Source: Mucor racemosus (taxonomy: Eukaryota > Mucoromycota > Mucoromycetes > Mucorales > Mucoraceae). From it: a DNA stretch of 64,000 nucleotides. Positions 22,137-33,891 of the stretch are shown piece after piece. The position numbers and the translations under genes were made by a program. Positions within the stretch are counted from its first letter, which is position 1, and the number at the start of each line of letters is the position of its first letter. The notes below the pieces were generated by a model. The model ran no database searches. It saw only the letters and a program-made list of their open reading frames with translations, and had not been told where the DNA came from. The stretch is taken from NCBI GenBank assembly GCA_027405735.1, contig JAPEHQ010000002.1, positions 2,678,501 to 2,742,500 of the forward strand. Reading direction: 5' to 3'.

Positions 22137-25103
22137 TTAGTGAAATACATTGAATTCAATAAAGACATTTACAATTGTACATGTTGAATAAACGATAATC
22201 ATCCACCAACCAAGGCCACTATTAATATGATATCCATTGATATTGACAACAATCAATGTACTCAATAATACTGTAATCAATCCGGCTGATGAAATGAGAA
22301 TGGTAGGTGCAATATCTAATGCATAGGGTTTTCCAGTAACCCAAGTTTGATAAGTAGATGAGATACCTACACCTAATACCATGTCTAGTAAAATAGTATT
22401 AGTAATTTGCTATTTTAAACAGAATGAATGCATTATTTACTCAGTAAAGGTCCTGCATAACAGGCTGAAATAGCCATAGTAGGAAATCCCATCTTTGCAA
22501 TTGCTGTATTAGCTACTAAATCTCCTACACTATTTCCCAATGCGAATATAGTCAAACCCATGATAGCTTCACTAATATCAAATATAGCGCCTAAAGCTTG
22601 TAATAAGCCAACCATTTCGTTAGCTAATAAAAAGATCCAATTCAATGCAATGATAAATCCAACAAAGGATAACATCCATTGCCATTTAGGCGCTTCATTT
22701 GCTTTGGTTTTGTATATTACAAGACATGATAATATACAACCTATGAAGAAACCGACCAATATACCAAATGCAGGAACAAAGCCATTTACTGCCGAAGATT
22801 GGTTTAGCAACATGCGTATGTATTTGTATAAAAATAGAAAAAGACTTACATGCCATCACGCTAGTAACAAATGTAGTAGAACAGATTGCTTGAGTAGCAA
22901 CTAACCATCTACACCAACCTAATTGACCTTCTTCTTCTTCTTCTAGTAACAATGGTAAATCTTCATCTGCATTTAATTCAGATATACTTCTTTCAGATGT
23001 AGGTACAGTGAGATAGCTTTTAGAAGCTGTGGGAGTTTCACCAGCTGATGATGTTATCGCAACAATTTGTTGATTTGTTTGAGGTTCATTTGCTGCCGCT
23101 AAAACCTCAATATCATCTACTTTAACCTCGTCACCTTCTGCAATAGGCAAAGTTAATGTAAATATCAATACAAGAGGCACAGCTACAAGTGCGCTTAGTT
23201 TTGCAAATGCAGTTTTTGAGCTCCAATCTTGTAATGTTGGAAATAATGTAGAGCAAACATCATCCAATACCATTGAGATTGATACGGATATTTTTAATTC
23301 ATCCTGATGTTTTAAAGGCACATGAATGCTCACATTATCAATGTTTTGTTGTTGTTCTTCTAAATTTGGCGGAGCAAGTCTAATTTCAGGAATAGGTCGA
23401 TCATCGTTATTTTCTGTAGGATTTGATAAACGATTATTTTGTTGACTTGCAGATATATATGTAAAGTAGTCATTGTTATTGTTATTAGTATGTGAACTTT
23501 CAGGAGTTCTGCTGTTTGGTAAATGATGAGCGGTCAAGAGATGATCTGCACTCTCCTGTCGTCTTGCAGCAGATATACAAGGTACTGATGCTTGAGTATG
23601 TCTTTGTCTTAATACAGATGATGTATCCCTCTTGTGTGGATATAACTGGGTACTATTTGCCCTTTTAATGCTTGCTACTTGCTCTTGAAACTATAATTTT
23701 GTTTTTGTTTAGTTATTTTTTTAATATTAAATGAAACTATATAATACATATATATATATATATATATACAATACCTCAATTGCACTAAACAAAGATGTTC
23801 TGATACCAACACGTGGTGACATTGCATGTCTATACAATCTAGATGATATTGATCCATTGGTACTTGTTGTACGAGGGAAATACGAATCGATATGTAAAGA
23901 TGATTTACGAGATAAATGCGATGAATTGGGAGATACAGGTCTAATAATATGTCCCAAATGTTCTTGTGATTGAAATCCATGAGCAGGGATATCTAAACGT
24001 AAAGGACCATCTACTATATAAACAACCTTAATAATGTATACATCCAAGGAAATCTATCTTACTTACTCGGTGTAGATTGCAATAATCTTGATGTTTCCGT
24101 TAATAATTCTTCTGTATTGCAATGTTCCATAATAACAGATTTTGGTTCAGGTAAAGCGGGTGTCTCTGCCCCTGGAAATCGATAGGCGCCCATTACAACA
24201 ACAATTACGTATGTAATGTAATAACAAATTAAAATCAATCCATGATACCAGCATATGCGTTGATGGTATACTATCCATGTTAAAATCATGATAGCGCCTG
24301 TAAGGAAAGATGCGTCCCGCATAAAAGTGATCCTTTTTGATCTAAATGGACGAATTATACCCATACATCCAGAAACTACTGATACAATGAAAAATGCTGC
24401 TCCAATAAGTTCTCCAATAGCTAATGATCCCGATCCACTATTCATAGCACTATACATTTTATGAAATGGTTAATAGGGACTGTATCGGTTGTTTACATGT
24501 TTATACATACGTAAATGTACTAAATAAATCTGGGCTTCCATTACCAAATGCAAGTACAGTTACACCGGCCTAAAACAATAAAAAAACATAAATAAATTGG
24601 ACATTTTGTATAATTCTTTTCAAAATGTAAATGTATACATACCATGCTTTCAGATAATTGCAGTCTTGATGAAATGGTTTGTAAGTTAGGACAAAAGAAA
24701 TCAGCAGCAACTACACTAACTGCGCCAAATAGTAGTAATAAACCAGATAGCTATGAAAAAAAAAGGCATTTAGCATTTAGTAGAGACATCATTCTTTATC
24801 TTTTTACCATGATCATAATCGTTACTGGACGCCATAATGTAGAGCAATAATAAAATTTAAGAAATACACCACTAAATCCTTGGCAAGCACTCATTACAAA
24901 TGCACATTGATCTTTATGAGATTCGATATCTGAACACTAAACAAATGAAATGTGTTAACATTGCAAGTACATTAATCAAATCCTAACGAAACATTTACTG
25001 ATTTATGGTGATGAGAAATAGTTGATGATATTGGTACTAGTAGAGATGCCGATACGATAAACGGAAATACCAACAAAATCAACCAAACTGTAGTAGACTT
25101 CAT
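22137..25103 (-). CDS. NCLX-like Na+/Ca2+ (K+) exchanger, CaCA superfamily
   Basis: Cation/Ca2+ antiporter resembling mitochondrial NCLX (SLC8B1) and its fungal relatives. Exons 25103..24999, 24936..24808, 24750..24643, 24569..24511, 24449..24067, 24013..23775, 23690..22850, 22788..22441 and 22384..22137 give 819 aa. A signal-peptide-like start (MKSTTVWLILLVFPFIVSA) is followed by a lumenal Cys-containing loop. The alpha-1 repeat has SESMAGVTVLAFGNGSPD and then GSLAIGELIGAAFF. A very long cytosolic loop (about 260-540) is Ser/Pro/Gln-rich. The alpha-2 repeat has GLTIFALGNSVGDLVANTAIA and GPLLNMVLGVGISS. Both ion-binding motifs (GNGSPD, GNSVGD) are intact. The long loop is the likely regulatory segment. 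Its stop is 213 bp upstream of the SET1 start. The organelle is inferred, not shown. Confidence 0.9.
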
Positions 25104-25528
25104 TTTTTGTTAAAAAAGAAAATGATGAAAGAAGAAGAAAAAGAAAAATGGTTTTCCTCACTCGATGACCCTCCTTTTTATAAGATTCTGTTCATGCATA
25201 AAAATATATAAACAAAAATCCTTTGAATATTTCTTTAAAAAGCATTCCCATTTTTTTAAAACAATCTTGAATAATGATCTCTATACTACATCAACTGCTT
25301 TTATTTTATGATTTGAATGGTATCAAAACTTGGATCTTTCTTATTCCAAATGACATCACATGAGAATAATGGAAATTCAAGCAGTTTTTAGTGTGACCTA
25401 AATACTGTACATTTGTGCAGAACGAGGAACGAAGAGGGTGGACATTGAAAAAGCTGGGCATTTTCATCTCTCTATCTCTTTTATCTTTTCTCTTTTATCT
25501 CTTTTCTTTTTTCATAGAAACAGAAAGC
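25104..25528. promoter_or_regulatory. Divergent region, exchanger / proline-rich membrane protein
   Basis: 425 bp between divergent ATGs. CT-rich near 25465-25515. A possible leader intron ends at TTCATAG (about 25517), which would place the first exon of the neighbouring gene upstream. An upstream in-frame ATG at 25415 is less likely to be used. Confidence 0.35.
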
Positions 25529-26164
25529 ATGGGAAAACCACAAAATACACCAGATGTAGATGACGATTCTGCTCCTCCACCTGCTTATCAAGAAACTCCA
25601 CCATTTAATCCAAATTTTCCACAACAAGGCTCGAGTACTACTTTTCAATCACCTCCATTCAATCCTAATTATAACAACAATCAGCAGCATCATCATTTAC
25701 CGTCTCATACACCGGATATTAATCAACAGCATCAACAACAAGGTCAATCTTTGTATCCTCAAATACCTATTTCTCCTCCTCCAACCCAAACTCAACATGT
25801 CTATCAACCACAACAACACCAAGCTAGATACCAAACTATTGAATTACCCTACCCTTCTATTACTCCAAATGTAACAGATCGTATGAGACGCCGTCAAATT
25901 GAAGAGAGGAGAAAGTTCCCTTTGGCTGCTATATTCTTTTTATTTGGATGGTATGTATTTTATATAAATATATCTGAAAAGATTTGTTAATAACTATTTA
26001 ATAGGTTTTGTCCACCTTTATGGGTTATTGGCGCATGTTGCTGCGCAGGAAGTCGAAATGAATATGAATCTTTCTGGGGAAAGGTTAATTTTATCATGGC
26101 AATGGCAATGATTATATCTTCCATCATTTATTCAATCTTTGCAATGTCTCAATACATGTCGTAA
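25529..26164 (+). CDS. Small Pro/Gln-rich membrane protein of unknown function
   Basis: Exons 25529..25950 and 26005..26164 give 193 aa. The N-terminal about 110 residues are rich in Pro, Gln, Asn and His, with PPPAYQ near the start, which fits a PPxY site bound by WW-domain ubiquitin ligases. A basic stretch (RMRRRQIEERRK) precedes two hydrophobic segments: FPLAAIFFLFGWFCPPLWVIGACC and, after a charged loop, FIMAMAMIISSIIYSIFAM. A cytosolic PPxY arm plus a two-helix anchor suggests a sorting adaptor, but that is inference. The start at 25529 was preferred to the in-frame ATG at 25415 because the extra residues look like translated leader. I do not recognise a named family. Confidence 0.75.
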
Positions 26165-26902
26165 TAAAATGATAAACGATGTATTATTATTATTTACAAT
26201 TTTCATCAGCGATAAAAAAATTAAAACTGGAATATTTTTACATTTGGAACTTTGATTTTTTAGGATCTTTTATTGAGTTTATATGATCTATAGATTGTAT
26301 ACTTTGTTTTTGCATTTTTTGATTTGTATATTTGCCCAGAAATATTCCTCTTGGCAACTTTTTTCAGGGTTCAATCTCGGAGTTAAATGGCTCTGACAAC
26401 GCTTGCTGTTCAAGTTTACTGCGCTGCGATTGATGATCGACATCCAGGGCAACTTAGCAATAGCTAGATTCTCGGTGTCAGAACTTTAGAGATGATTAAT
26501 GGTGTTTTGAGGATGCTTAAGCTAGCTAATTTTTAGTTTCAGCGAACTGCTTCGTTCGGAAAGCGTACAATGGTTTCGCAAACCTTACCTCTGGTTTTAG
26601 GTTTGTCAAATCATTGAACTTTATTCTAAAAGTAATTGTCTGTAAAAGTAGTAACTGTGTAACTTTTACTTGAATTGGGTCATCAAAAAATGTTCAAGGC
26701 TTGATCTTTAAGGTATATTTTATGTCCTTGAAAATTAAATCGTATAGTTTAAAAGAAGTAATAAACCAATTATTTATTTTGTCTCAAGCATTCTTATTTT
26801 TTTTACCTACAAGAGGCATATAGAAAGTTCTTCGATCGAATACATTGGCATGAGGTTCACCAAAAAACCTTGAAACCTGATGTAGAGGCTGTGGTGATTT
26901 AA
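26165..26902. other. Intergenic region before the inverted-repeat element
   Basis: AT-rich flank. A patch at about 26370-26600 is less AT-rich than its surroundings and may be an old coding relic, but no frame stays open and I cannot assign it. Confidence 0.3.
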
Positions 26903-28722
26903 TAATACAATTCAATACGTTGTTGATGTAGAGCAATACATGCAAGAACCAATATATTCACGATTATCATCATTTCTAAATAATGTTTATAACTATAATG
27001 TTTACAGAAACAATGGTTTTTGCTCGAGCATAAACGTAAATAACACTTGCTGCTTAAATTTATATGCAAGCCAAATTTAAATTATAGATGTTGCTTTATC
27101 ACTCATAAAATTCAAACAAATTAACCTTCTTTAAACTTACTATTTTAGTTTAAGATTGTCAACTGTAAAAAGATTTGTTTTCAAGTATAGCGACGATCAA
27201 AACTATGGTTAATAATCAAGACATTAGATTATTCTTTTCTTATTTTTGTTTTTATATCATTAAAAATTTCAACACTTTTCTGGAACGTTTCGTGGGTTTG
27301 TATCCAGTTCTAGCTTTGTATTGAGTAGATATAAATATTATTGCCTTCGAGTTGATCTGGTAATAATCATCAAAAAATACGTCCAACAATACAGTAGTAA
27401 ATAATGATATTTGACCTTAGAATGCGGTTAATAAAAATATCAGTCTCTAATATAGGCTGCTACCAATATTAAAAGCATTAGTCCCTTAGGTTAGCATGCG
27501 TATTCAGATAAAAGAAAGGAATATCAGTAGCTTGATAGTCTGATATACCTTATCAAACGGTGAATATATTCTTGGAATATGAAAACAAAAAGAGAGAAAC
27601 AACACACGTATAAAAGGACTTTCAAGGCTTCACATTATTTAGCGCATTTAAAACCCTGATAAATTGATCATTTCAGCCAATGTAAAAGCAGTATTACAGC
27701 GCCTGAACTATAAACTAATAAGCAAAATAGGCAATATTTGTTATCATAGACACATATATGTTTCTACCAGAAAAACAGTTTGTCATATCATACATTCATT
27801 AAAAAATTGCAAAAACGAGCCCGTAGAACGACGCGGTAATTGAGCATAGCCAGATCGAACGGCCAAGTCTCTTATACTATGGTATATTTAAATTTTAAAT
27901 AGAAAAGCCGTTTTTTTTAAAAAACTTTCATTATATTTAACCATGTACGGTCTGAAAACTCAGACTTTGTAGCGGACATTTTTGGGGACTCATTTTGTCC
28001 TTACCAACACTCATGATTTTGATCAAAAAACAGAAAAATCAAATTTTGATACTAAAATCAACGTTTAAATATACTACATTGTGAGAGAAAATTGTAGCCA
28101 TAGCTAATACACACTTTATAAAAGCTTAATATTAAATGTTAAGTAATGAAACTTTGTACTTTTGTCCCAAAAACGGTTTTTTAATTAAAGGATTTTCATA
28201 TAATATTTTAAAATAAGAATGTTTTTTATTTTTTATTGAGCAAATAGAGCCCTACATTTTGTATATGTATATATTTTTTGTTTTTATAATTGGTAGTATA
28301 ATTAACTCTAGATTTGCAAAATCAGAAAAAAAAAATTAAAAAATGTCAAAATTGATGATCTGGACAAGAATAATTTTCGAAATTAATGTTCCGCTTATAA
28401 GCCTTGTAAGTCTTAAAAATAAGAGATTTTATAATACTTGAAAACTTTTTCAAGAATTTACGATGCTGTACCCACTTCATTCAAGCTTATTACTGTAAAT
28501 CTTTATACATAATACATAGTAATATTGTGTGGTAATTTATTTGATGATAATATAGTCTCACTTTATCATTATTGCGCTAGAGATGATTTACATTGAGTTT
28601 TAGTGTTACCTCTCCAATATCATAAACATAAACATGGCCATCACTGGGACCTATTGCCACATTTTTACCCTCGTCTTTGCCACAAGAAACCAATTTATTC
28701 AATGCTTTGCCAGAACAAACTT
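26903..28722 (+). repeat. Left arm of long inverted repeat
   Basis: Matches the reverse complement of 31238..32945. Outer boundary placed where similarity stops (AATAATA…TTCAATACGTTGTTGATG); inner boundary near the CAATTTATTCAATGCTTT segment. Confidence 0.8.
28577..28714 (-). pseudogene. WD40-like coding fragment in left arm
   Basis: A 45-codon minus-strand frame contains GKNVAIGPSDGHVYVYDIGE and ends in a stop at 28577. The A-I-G-x-x-D-G-x-V-x-V-Y-D pattern is that of one WD40 blade and resembles the AIP1/WDR1 type. No start codon or other blades adjoin it, so it is a captured or leftover fragment. Confidence 0.4.
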
Positions 28723-29532
28723 ACTTTTGACCTATAAAAACTGATTTATTGGTATAATAGTCAATTATTAATAAAAAGCTAATAAGTAATAATTATGGTG
28801 TACCTTTGATAGTTGGTAGTGATATACAAGACAACATCTTATTTTTATTTTCATAGCTGTTGTTAGCCACTAAATAGAAATAAATGCTTTTTAGAAACTA
28901 AATAGACTAACATGAGTTTATTCATTCGTTCAAATCAAGTCAATGCTATACACCCTTTTAAAATCACCAGTTTTTCACCAGGTAGATATCGACTTTAGAC
29001 CAAAAAAGCATTGATTATAACGTAGATAATGGAACAAAATGATTAAGTCCTGGATGCTTTTTTTGTTCAAAAAAGACATTATAACGCGCCCTAACATTAA
29101 CAGTTAATAATTTATTTCCAAATAAACAATAGGAAAAATATGCACAGTATTTGTACCTGCTACTTGATTTTAGTTTATGAAAAAATATTAGTCTTTTTGT
29201 TGAATATGGTATAAATCAATAATCTGCATTGGTTTACTGTAAAATCGGTTATAGACTGAGACCTTGTTGAAATGCCCAGGATTTAGAATAAATAATGGAG
29301 CAAGAAAAAATGTATAATTTAATAAAGGAACTTGTTAAATTAAATCACACACAAAAACTGAAGATCATCTTTATTTAATATCAATAATTTGTCCTATTAT
29401 ATACAAATTCTATATTACATTTATCCGTTAGATCAGTTTTGGATTGATTATATCTTTCTGACATTCCATTGTCAGAGTCATTTTATTTACATTTGTAACA
29501 CAGCACATTTAAGTTGAGCTTATTTTATATAG

Positions 29533-29736
29533 CTAAATCCAACAAGTGAATATGTCTCACATATACCGTTTCCTGGATCTTACTTTAGAACAATAAGAAC
29601 AATCAAGAATATTACCACAGATCATCAGTTAGCTGACTTCTTATCTTCTATAAGGATTACAAATCAAAAGGTTGATTATCTTACAAATAACCGGTGGATG
29701 CAACACTTGTTTGATGAGGCCTATGATGAGTATTGA
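29533..29736 (+). pseudogene. Short protein-like relic frame
   Basis: An open frame of about 65 codons begins after a stop and includes IPFPGSYFRTIRTIKN and a C-terminus RWMQHLFDEAYDEY before a stop. Composition looks protein-like, but there is no ATG-led gene around it and I recognise no family. Confidence 0.3.
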
Positions 29737-30111
29737 TAAAACAACACAGTGCTTTTTTTTATTCGAGTAATAATATATAATATTGAGTCAAATGACGCCA
29801 AATCTTCAAAAATAATATACCTTCCATCCATGATGGGTCATTGGCATTTGTCCGAAAGAAGAAAAGTTAATATCAGCAGGTAACCAACCTGTTGCTCAAA
29901 CTGACTGAACGTACAATGCCCCATAGATGCTGGTAGTATTGGTGTCGAGCCGGGATTTGCCAGCCAAATTTACTAGTATGCATATCATATGCATTAATGA
30001 AAAAGGAAAAAATTTGCTAGACATATGCAAAACTTACTAGGAAAAAAAGGAAATCATATTCGATGAGAAGCAAGGGTCATCGGAGATTTTCTTTCAAAAT
30101 TCATATCCTAA

Positions 30112-30200
30112 TACCAAAGGGCTTCCCCTTTGGGGGGTTTGAATTCACGAATATGTGTGTCGCACTCAATTTGTAGCGCATGCGCTACCCGTTAAGCTTG
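30112..30200 (-). other. tRNA-like (possible SINE or tRNA pseudogene) segment
   Basis: On the minus strand GCTTAACGGGTAGCGCATGCG fits a box A-like / D-arm region and GAATTCAAACCCC a box B-like / T-arm region about 45 nt later. The segment contains a perfect 16-bp palindrome (30173-30188). It does not fold as a complete functional tRNA that I can confirm. Confidence 0.25.
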
Positions 30201-31237
30201 TCAATCTCCTTTAGTCTACAATTTTAATCCCCATATATGTGAACATGTACTGTATTTGTCATTTTTCACTGCTATGGGAAATGCAGCAAATTAAGGTATA
30301 TTTTTTCTTTTTTGGAAATGATAATAGAGCTTTCCAGAAATTGGTAGTAGAAATCACCTGGAAAGAATGCCAATTTTTGGTGATGGAGATATAAACAAAA
30401 TTCAATGTTAGTACATTAATATTAAGCTGTATAACAGAAAAATTGAACATGGACGAATGTAAAGCAATGTTTGCCCAAATGGGAGTTAGTATAACATGAG
30501 CTACAATGCACGGAAGGAACTCAAGTGATATCCAACAGATGCATTTGCATTGGAAAATTCAGCTTTTAGGAGTCGAAATACCTAGAATTATAGAATATAC
30601 TGGAAAACCAAAGTACGCATTATTCATCAAAATAAAGACAGACACCAACTTTCCAGTTTACCAGCAGCGTTAAATGCAAATATTAATTGTATAATCTCTA
30701 CCAATGCGAAATTAGTAACATGATATATTGTAAGGAATCAATCAGTTTGAAAATCATAGTCAATGGTAATAATAATAATAAGAGGATCAAGTTTTTAAAG
30801 TAATAATAACAAAAAACTACCAACAGTATACTCGTAAATTGTAATTTAATACATTAATCGTTCAATATGACCGAATATTAATGAATCAGAGAAAATACAA
30901 CTGGTAAAAAACTGATACTCAATGTACATCGAGGTCAAGATTGATAAAAGGTGCATTCATTGTGTAGTGAAAATCGCGACATTTCGATGGAAAGAAATTA
31001 CAAGACCAAAACGTTGTGTTTGCCTCAGGATTTTTAAAATATTTTAAAAGCATACTTCATCAAACCTACTTAAATGTTAAATACTCACCATATGCGATTA
31101 GTATCATTTTGTCTTTTATTTAATTGTTGTATTATAAAAAATCAACAAGCTTCTCATAGCTTATAACAATGACAATGAGGGATGTTTCTGATTTTGGATT
31201 GACATTTATCATAAGGCGGGCTAATGATAAGTAGTAT

Positions 31238-32945
31238 TTAAGTTGGTTCTAATAAAGCATTGAATAAATTGGCCTAGGACAAAGAGAGTAAAAAGGCGGC
31301 AATAGGTCCCAGTGATGGCCATGTGTATGTTTATAATATTGGAGAGGTAACACTAAAACTCAATGTAAATCACCTCTAGCGCAATAATTATAAAGTGAGA
31401 CTATATTATCATCAAATAAACTACCACACAATATTACTATGTATAAAGATTTATAGTAATAAGCTTGAATGAAGTGGGTACAGCATCGTAAATTCTTGAA
31501 AAAGTTTTCAAGTATTATAAAATCTCTTATTTTTAAGACTTACAAGGCTTATAAGCGGAACATTAATTTCGAAAATTATTCTTGTCCAGATCATCAATTT
31601 TGACATTTTTTAATTTTTTTTTTCTGATTTTGCAAATCTAGAGTTAATTATACTACCAATTATAAAAACAAAAAATATATACATATACAAAATGTAGGGC
31701 TCTATTTGCTCAATAAAAAATAAAAAACATTCTTATTTTAAAATATTATATGAAAATCCTTTAATTAAAAAACCGTTTTTGGGACAAAAGTACAAAGTTT
31801 CATTACTTAACATTTAATATTAAGCTTTTATAAAGTGTGTATTAGCTATGGCTACAATTTTCTCTCACAATGTAGTATATTTAAACGTTGATTTTAGTAT
31901 CAAAATTTGATTTTTCTGTTTTTTGATCAAAATCATGAGTGTTGGTAAGGACAAAATGAGTCCCCAAAAATGTCCGCTACAAAGTCTGAGTTTTCAGACC
32001 GTACATGGTTAAATATAATGAAAGTTTTTTAAAAAAAACGGCTTTTCTATTTAAAATTTAAATATACCATAGTATAAGAGACTTGGCCGTTCGATCTGGC
32101 TATGCTCAATTACCGCGTCGTTCTACGGGCTCGTTTTTGCAATTTTTTAATGAATGTATGATATGACAAACTGTTTTTCTGGTAGAAACATATATGTGTC
32201 TATGATAACAAATATTGCCTATTTTGCTTATTAGTTTATAGTTCAGGCGCTGTAATACTGCTTTTACATTGGCTGAAATGATCAATTTATCAGGGTTTTA
32301 AATGCGCTAAATGATGTGAAGCCTTGAAAGTCCTTTTCTACGTGTGCTATTTATCTCTTTTTGTTTTCATATTCCAAGAATATATTCACCGTTTGATAAG
32401 GCATATCAGACTATTAAGCTACTGGTATTCCTTTCTTTTATCTGAATACGTATGCTAACCTAAGAGATTACCAGATCAAATCGAAGGCAATAATACTTAT
32501 ATCTACTCAATGAAAAGCTAGAACTGGCTACAAACCCACGAAATGTTCCAGAAAAGTGATGAAATTTCAAATAATATAGAAACAAAAAAAAAAGAATAAT
32601 CTAATGTTTTGTCTAATAACCATAGTTTTGATCGTAGCTACTGTATACTTGAAAACAAATCTTTTTACCGCTGATAATTGTAAACTAAAATAGTAAGTTT
32701 AAAGAAGGCTAATTTGTTTAAATTTTATGTGTAATAAAGTAACATCTATAATCTTAGATTTGCCTTGCATATAAATTTAAGCAGTAAGGGTTATTTAATT
32801 TTATGCTCGAGCAAAAACCATTGTTGCTGTAAACATTATAGCTATAAACTTATTTATAAATGATGATAGATAATCGTAAATATATCGGCTGTTGCATGTA
32901 TTGCTATACATCAACAACGTATTGAAATATATTATTGTCTATATA
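31238..32945 (-). repeat. Right arm of long inverted repeat
   Basis: Reverse complement of the left arm 26903..28722; about 110 bp shorter because it lacks the left-arm insertion. Confidence 0.8.
31250..31379 (+). pseudogene. WD40-like coding fragment in right arm
   Basis: Mirror copy of the left-arm fragment (AAIGPSDGHVYVYNIGE, then a stop at 31377-31379). It has lost more of the upstream frame (an internal stop) than the left copy. Confidence 0.4.
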
Positions 32946-33325
32946 ATCTATATTATTAATAAAAGCAGATGTAATTTAAAACCTCATTGCAGTAAAAAAA
33001 TGCAATGAAATTTTGAGAAAGGCACGATGCTCAAGTACAAAAAACCAATTTGTGCCCATACAACCAGCTCATTATGCTCATGGTCATATTTTAGTATTAT
33101 GCACAAATAGGAATAATGATATGCTTATGGGCAATTCTACTATTATGCAGACATGGGATTAATGTCATGCACATGGACAGAATCTATAATTATGTACATA
33201 CAGGCTTAGCGTTGTTGTGCTCGTGTGCAGTTTCTTTTTTTGTGCCCATGTGCACCTTGTTATCTTTTTAGCCATATTCAGTGGGCACAACAGCTCAGGC
33301 TATTATAGTGTGCAGCCCACCTGGG
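32946..33325. other. Intergenic stretch with irregular GTGCCCAT/ATGGGCAC repeats
   Basis: About 33040-33330 contains roughly ten variants of GTGCCCAT, TGCACATGG and TGGGCACAA at irregular spacing. No coding frame. Confidence 0.4.
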
Positions 33326-33891
33326 CACAATGTTTAAATATACACAATGAATAACTAGAAAATAAAGTTAAAACAAGATATATTTATTGAGTATATTGTA
33401 GGTAAAAAAGATAATGAATCTATCTCGAACGACATCAGGATTCAGGGTATTTATATGTTTTGGAAGCGTGGATATAGAGTCTACAATACAAAGTGTATGA
33501 AAGGATGATTTTATCGTCTTGGGAAACAAGTTGATTACAACATGATGATATACTAGATTGACCAGAGCAAGTTTAGTAGGATACGACCAAGTTAAGTATA
33601 TAGGATTTTCATGCTTGATTAACTTTAGACAGTGAATGTTTATGCAAATGGAATAATAGCTGAATTCCATTCCCAGAAACGAGTTTATGATTGGCTCACT
33701 TCAGGATCTTAAGCTACACCATTTCGTCATAGACTACATGTAGCATAACTAAATGGAATAAAATTGGCATACATCATTATCACCTCGTACTCATCATTCT
33801 ATGCTAAAAATTATGTCTAAATAACCTTTTGAGCACTTCTACTACAGTAGTAATACATGTACCCAGTCTAGTCTATGTCCTAAACACACAA
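33326..33891 (+). mobile_element. Solo LTR (copy 1) with 5-bp target duplication
   Basis: A 556-bp sequence (33331..33886) begins TGTTTAAATATACAC and ends CCTAAACA (TG…CA, terminal TGTTTA/TAAACA). It is flanked by CACAA on both sides (33326-33330 and 33887-33891). A second full copy sits at 53750..54296. There is no internal retroelement sequence, so both are solo LTRs left by LTR-LTR recombination. Strand is set by analogy with copy 2 and is arbitrary. Confidence 0.9.

Larger units (their letters stand above)
28723..31237. other. Spacer between the inverted arms
   Basis: 2.5 kb of AT-rich sequence without a full gene. It holds a short relic frame (29533-29736), a small stem-loop at 30114-30133 (CCAAAGGG-CTTC-CCCTTTGG) and a tRNA-like segment around 30112-30200, listed separately. 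Confidence 0.5.
26903..32945. mobile_element. 6-kb element or rearrangement with about 1.7-1.8-kb inverted arms
   Basis: The left arm (about 26903..28722) and right arm (about 31238..32945) are reverse complements over their whole length. The inner parts (about 27940-28560 against 31430-32030) read as nearly identical, while the outer parts differ by scattered substitutions and one about 115-bp insertion in the left arm (about 27365-27480). The 2.5-kb spacer carries no complete gene. No transposase, short terminal repeat or target duplication could be found, so whether this is a foldback/long-TIR transposon or an inverted segmental duplication stays open. Confidence 0.8.

Noticed and set aside
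27835..27870. T-arm-like GGCCGTTCGATCTGGC in the inverted arms
   Set aside because: The local hairpin resembles a tRNA T-arm, but no acceptor, D or anticodon arms fit around it.
33368..33670. 100-codon minus-strand ORF
   Set aside because: Lies entirely inside solo LTR copy 1 and is not preserved in copy 2; no motif.
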